This document shows positions 6,272 to 9,049 of a stretch of DNA of 9,049 nucleotides, piece by piece. Positions within the stretch are counted from its first letter, which is position 1. Each line of letters begins with the position of its first letter. The notes under the pieces are model-generated. The model saw only the letters and a program-made list of their open reading frames with translations, ran no database searches and was not told the DNA's origin. The position numbers and the translations under genes were made by a program. Source of the stretch: Candidatus Thalassarchaeaceae archaeon (lineage in GTDB: Archaea; Thermoplasmatota; Poseidoniia; Poseidoniales; Thalassarchaeaceae); the NCBI GenBank assembly GCA_013329905.1, contig DUJH01000008.1:5018-14066 (forward strand), read 5' to 3'.

Positions 6272-7092
6272 GCGCCGAGGTCCGTGTAGCGGTATTGTCC
6301 GGCTTCGGAATCAATTGTGAGCTCGAGACGATGGCCGTCTTCGAAATGGCGGGAGCAAAGGCCGATCGAGTTCATGTCAATCGCCTCGTCAATGGTGAAA
6401 TGACTCTCGACGATTACCAAATTATGGCCGTGCCGGGAGGATTTTCTTTCGGAGATCATCTAGGAAGCGGTCGCCTGATGGGTAACCGACTCCGCTTCGG
6501 TCTGCGCGAACAAGTTCGCAGATTCGTACAGGCAGGCAAACTGGTTATCGGCATCTGTAATGGCTTCCAAGTTCTAGTCAAGATGGGCCTACTTCCGGGC
6601 AACGAAGATGTCAGCCTGACACAAACCGCCTCTCTTGCACTCAATGATAGCGGACATTACGAGAACCGCTGGGCGACCCTCGAATTCGATCAGAATAGTC
6701 CGTGCATCTGGACCAAGGGGCTGACTCGCATGCGTGTGCCGGTACGCCATGGAGAGGGGAAGTTTGTCACCGCCGACCGCGCTCTCCTCGATGATTGGGC
6801 GGAGTCGGGGCAACTCGTCGTACGCTACGTCGACCCAGACAGCGAATACCCGAGCGCTAGCGACAAAGTCCTACCATACCCAATCTCCCCAAATCAGAGC
6901 TGGCGCAATATCGCAGGTGTCTGTGACCCCTCCGGCCTCGTCTTCGGGTTGATGCCCCACCCAGAGGCAAACCATTCGACTTGGCTTGGGGCTACCTGGA
7001 CAAGAGATGTCGAGCAAGGCAAGCACGGGGAAGGAGAAGGAATGGTAATTTTCAGAAATGCAGTAGAATATGCGAAATCCAGACTAATTTAG
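6268..7092 (+). CDS. purQ: FGAM synthase glutaminase subunit PurQ
   Basis: PurQ hydrolyses glutamine and channels ammonia to PurL in the FGAM synthase complex. The 274-residue protein is a class I glutamine amidotransferase. It starts VAVLSGFGINCE, carries GGFSFGDHLGSGR, has the nucleophile Cys97 in GICNGFQ, and the His231/Glu233 pair in MPHPEAN, so the catalytic triad is complete. It is longer than Bacillus PurQ (about 227), in line with forms that accompany the PurS-fused PurL. Its ATG overlaps the purL TGA in ATGA, which fixes the start. No separate purS is seen nearby, as expected if that function sits in the PurL N terminus. Confidence 0.96.
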   Translation: MSAEVRVAVLSGFGINCELETMAVFEMAGAKADRVHVNRLVNGEMTLDDYQIMAVPGGFSFGDHLGSGRLMGNRLRFGLREQVRRFVQAGKLVIGICNGFQVLVKMGLLPGNEDVSLTQTASLALNDSGHYENRWATLEFDQNSPCIWTKGLTRMRVPVRHGEGKFVTADRALLDDWAESGQLVVRYVDPDSEYPSASDKVLPYPISPNQSWRNIAGVCDPSGLVFGLMPHPEANHSTWLGATWTRDVEQGKHGEGEGMVIFRNAVEYAKSRLI

Positions 7093-7133
7093 CGCCCCAA
7101 AACGCCTAATTGAAGCACCCTCCCCTCCAATCA

Positions 7134-8183
7134 ATGCCAGATGCGCCCCCAGTAGTTGAGGAGCAGCACATTGGCAAGCCATGGCACAAACTCACCAAGG
7201 AAGAAAAGGAATCATATCCAGTTTCAGAAGCATCCCTTTCCCTCCCTAGTTCCCTCTCAGTAGTGCTTGGAGTTCCTTGGTTTTTGTTTGCGTTTTTTGT
7301 CTGGGAACTGCCTTTTCTGAACACAATATGGCTTGGAAAGTGCGCGTATTGTCCCGAAGCTGAATTCCAAAATGGCGAGATTTGGTGGGGCCTCCTAACT
7401 CCAATCGCCAATTTCGGAGCGGTAATGCCATTCCTACTAGGATTCCTCTTTCTTTGGTGGAGTATTTCCCCCACACCCGAATGGCGAAGGAATGAGATGG
7501 CTGGTTGGCTTTTCGCGCTTCCTTTTGCAACATTCTGGTTCATGCTTGCCTTGATCTCTTTTGATTTACTCACTTGGGTCGAAGGCTCTCTAGGCATTTC
7601 AGATAATTATGATATGGGGAGTCGAGAACTATACTGGACCTTTTCCTGGATTGCAATTCCTGCAGTAGGTTTTGTCGCTTCCGCTCCAACCTATTATTCC
7701 CTCAAAGCTATTTTCCTCGGACTTCAGAATTCCCCTCCTCCTCCGTATGTAGATGAATTAGGCTCTAGGATTCTGCACGAGGGAAACAAAGGTAAGGACG
7801 TCTCGAGGCTGCAAGAATTACTCAACAAGATGTCAAATTCCAATTTGACTGTCGACGGCCACTTTGGCTCCCAAACAAAAGCCGCTTTGATGGAATTCGA
7901 GACAAACAACAAACTTGACCCCGATGGTGTGTTGGACCCGTTAGCATTGGCATTGTTAGACAAATCAGAGCCGAATACCAAGGAAGAACTGGTCGAATTA
8001 ATCGATCTTATCATTTCTGTAATCAATCCTAAGGACAAGGGAGAATCAAGAGATATAGCCGAGTCGATTTTCGAGAATCTGATGAGGTCTATGCCGTTCA
8101 ATATGAAGTCCTCTGCACGGCAGATTTGGAAGGAGAAATTCGGCGTTAGTCCAACGCTTGAAGTTCTACAATGGTGGAAGTAA
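7134..8183 (+). CDS. Four-helix membrane protein with C-terminal peptidoglycan-binding-like domain
   Basis: The protein has 349 residues from ATG 7134; TTG 7110 would add eight, and neither start has a clear ribosome binding site. After a polar, Lys-rich N terminus come membrane helices at about 41-63, 84-110, 122-146 and 167-197. A CAYC pair (Cys70, Cys73) lies in the first loop, probably outside. A PPPP linker leads to a PG_binding_1-like domain at about 214-275, showing the family pattern: LHEGNKGKDVSRLQELL, VDGHFGSQTKAAL, then FETNNKLDPDGVLDPLAL. About 70 charged, helical residues end the protein. Charge distribution places both termini in the cytoplasm. Such domains bind peptidoglycan in bacteria but are also used as generic small binding modules. 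The gene looks more AT-rich than purL and purQ. It starts 41 nt after purQ and may be co-transcribed. Its function is unknown. Confidence 0.82.
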   Translation: MPDAPPVVEEQHIGKPWHKLTKEEKESYPVSEASLSLPSSLSVVLGVPWFLFAFFVWELPFLNTIWLGKCAYCPEAEFQNGEIWWGLLTPIANFGAVMPFLLGFLFLWWSISPTPEWRRNEMAGWLFALPFATFWFMLALISFDLLTWVEGSLGISDNYDMGSRELYWTFSWIAIPAVGFVASAPTYYSLKAIFLGLQNSPPPPYVDELGSRILHEGNKGKDVSRLQELLNKMSNSNLTVDGHFGSQTKAALMEFETNNKLDPDGVLDPLALALLDKSEPNTKEELVELIDLIISVINPKDKGESRDIAESIFENLMRSMPFNMKSSARQIWKEKFGVSPTLEVLQWWK

Positions 8184-8219
8184 CGGTCAGTTTGATGAGT
8201 AGGGCCTATTGGCAAGCAC

Positions 8220-9049
8220 ATGCCGGACCCCTCTGTCGAAACCACAGAGGCCACAATCCTCCTCGATGTTCTCGCATCGCTTCACCCCACAGCCAAACGA
8301 AACTCCCTTCGTCGAATGGTAGATCATGGACGAGTCAGAGTCGATGGAGAGAAGGCAACTCGGGCAAATATGAAAGTGGCAAAAGGCTCGTTGGTGGAAG
8401 TACTTTCGAAAGCAGATGGCGACAAACCACTGACTCGACCCAAAGAAATAATTCCGGACCCCGAGGTTTTGTTTTCCGATGCTGAGGTAATCCTTGCAGA
8501 CAAACCAGCTGGCCTTCTTTCGGTAGCAACCGACAGAGGCGAAGTAGATACGATGTATGACCGAGTCGCTAAATGGGCTTGGGAAAATGGTAGAACCCGC
8601 ACACACTTAGTTCACAGACTCGATAGAGAGACATCTGGATGCATGATTTTCGCGCGTTCTGCAGAAACCAAAGACATGCTCCAAAAACAATTCAAAAACC
8701 GCTCAGTAGAGCGAATCTATCACGCGGTAGTACATGGAAAACCGCCTGCGGATTCTGGAGTGGAGACTCTACGAATACTTGAGACAAAAGACAAGCGAGT
8801 ACGCTTGGTTGAGGATGGAAGAAGAGGTGGTAGAGAGGCGATTACAAATTGGGGGCTCGAGAAAGAAGGGCCAGCTCACAGCCTCATCCGCATCAAAATA
8901 GATACCGGACGCCGAGCCCAAATCAGATTGCATATGGCAAATCTCGGGTGCCCAGTTGCTGGAGATACGAGGCACGGTTTTGGTAAGGCGAGTGTGAATC
9001 GCCTGTGCCTCCACGCAACATCATTGTCCTTTGATCATCCAGACGGGGA
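8220..9049 (+). CDS. RluA-family pseudouridine synthase with S4 domain, 3'-truncated
   Basis: The frame is open from ATG 8220 to the window end (276 codons). An in-frame TGA at 8196 with no ATG, GTG or TTG between makes 8220 the start. Residues about 12-63 form an S4 RNA-binding domain (LRRMVDHGRVRVDGEK). The catalytic domain follows: ILADKPAGLLSV, HRLDRETSG with catalytic Asp135, RIYHAVVHGKP, TGRRAQIRLHMANLGCPVAGD and RLCLHA. This is the RluA/RluC/RluD group, which isomerises uridine to pseudouridine in rRNA or tRNA. The target cannot be told from sequence, so I give no symbol. Probably only a short C-terminal piece is missing. RluA enzymes are mainly bacterial and eukaryotic, so transfer from bacteria is possible if the host is archaeal. 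It starts 36 nt after the preceding stop. Confidence 0.93.
   Translation, partial: MPDPSVETTEATILLDVLASLHPTAKRNSLRRMVDHGRVRVDGEKATRANMKVAKGSLVEVLSKADGDKPLTRPKEIIPDPEVLFSDAEVILADKPAGLLSVATDRGEVDTMYDRVAKWAWENGRTRTHLVHRLDRETSGCMIFARSAETKDMLQKQFKNRSVERIYHAVVHGKPPADSGVETLRILETKDKRVRLVEDGRRGGREAITNWGLEKEGPAHSLIRIKIDTGRRAQIRLHMANLGCPVAGDTRHGFGKASVNRLCLHATSLSFDHPDG

Noticed and set aside
5794..6459. 221-codon antisense frame across the purL-purQ junction
   Set aside because: It mirrors two well-supported genes, has a low-complexity Ser/Arg/Pro composition and shows no domain.
8171..8485. 104-codon plus-strand frame after the peptidoglycan-binding-like gene
   Set aside because: It runs out of frame over the RluA-family gene, which has clear motifs in the other frame.

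Overview
The window looks like chromosomal DNA from an archaeon, most plausibly a marine Thermoplasmatota-type lineage such as Marine Group II. The main evidence is the truncated FtsY at the left edge, whose NG domain carries archaeal-style GTPase motifs. The lineage call is inference. Gene packing is very tight, with several 1-4 nt overlaps, and no tRNA, rRNA, CRISPR array or recognisable transposase is visible. Both ends cut through genes, and no gene-free stretch exceeds about 125 bp.

Layout. (1) 1-1676, plus strand: the 3' part of ftsY, then a protein made of a degenerate CheY-like receiver, a proline-rich linker and one C-terminal membrane helix. (2) 1683-3096, minus strand, convergent with region 1 (6 nt between stops): a four-helix membrane protein, a eukaryote/URA3-type orotidine 5'-phosphate decarboxylase (OMPDC), and a 77-residue single-helix membrane protein, likely one operon. 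(3) 3097-3220: a short divergent intergenic region with a perfect 15-bp inverted repeat and a near-copy of a 24-bp sequence at the far end of the membrane gene. (4) 3221-7092, plus strand: PurL with a fused N-terminal PurS-like region, overlapping PurQ by ATGA; together they make the FGAM synthase of purine synthesis. (5) 7134-8183: a four-helix membrane protein with a C-terminal peptidoglycan-binding-like domain. (6) 8220-end: an RluA-family pseudouridine synthase with an S4 domain, cut off by the window edge.

Functionally, de novo pyrimidine (OMPDC) and purine (PurL/PurQ) genes are arranged divergently from one intergenic region. FtsY plus four uncharacterised membrane proteins give the window a membrane theme. 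The items most worth a second look are the OMPDC with Ser in place of the phosphate-gripping Arg, the direct repeats around the 116-residue membrane gene, the peptidoglycan-binding-like domain predicted on the cytoplasmic side of a probable archaeal membrane, and the degenerate tail-anchored receiver next to ftsY.
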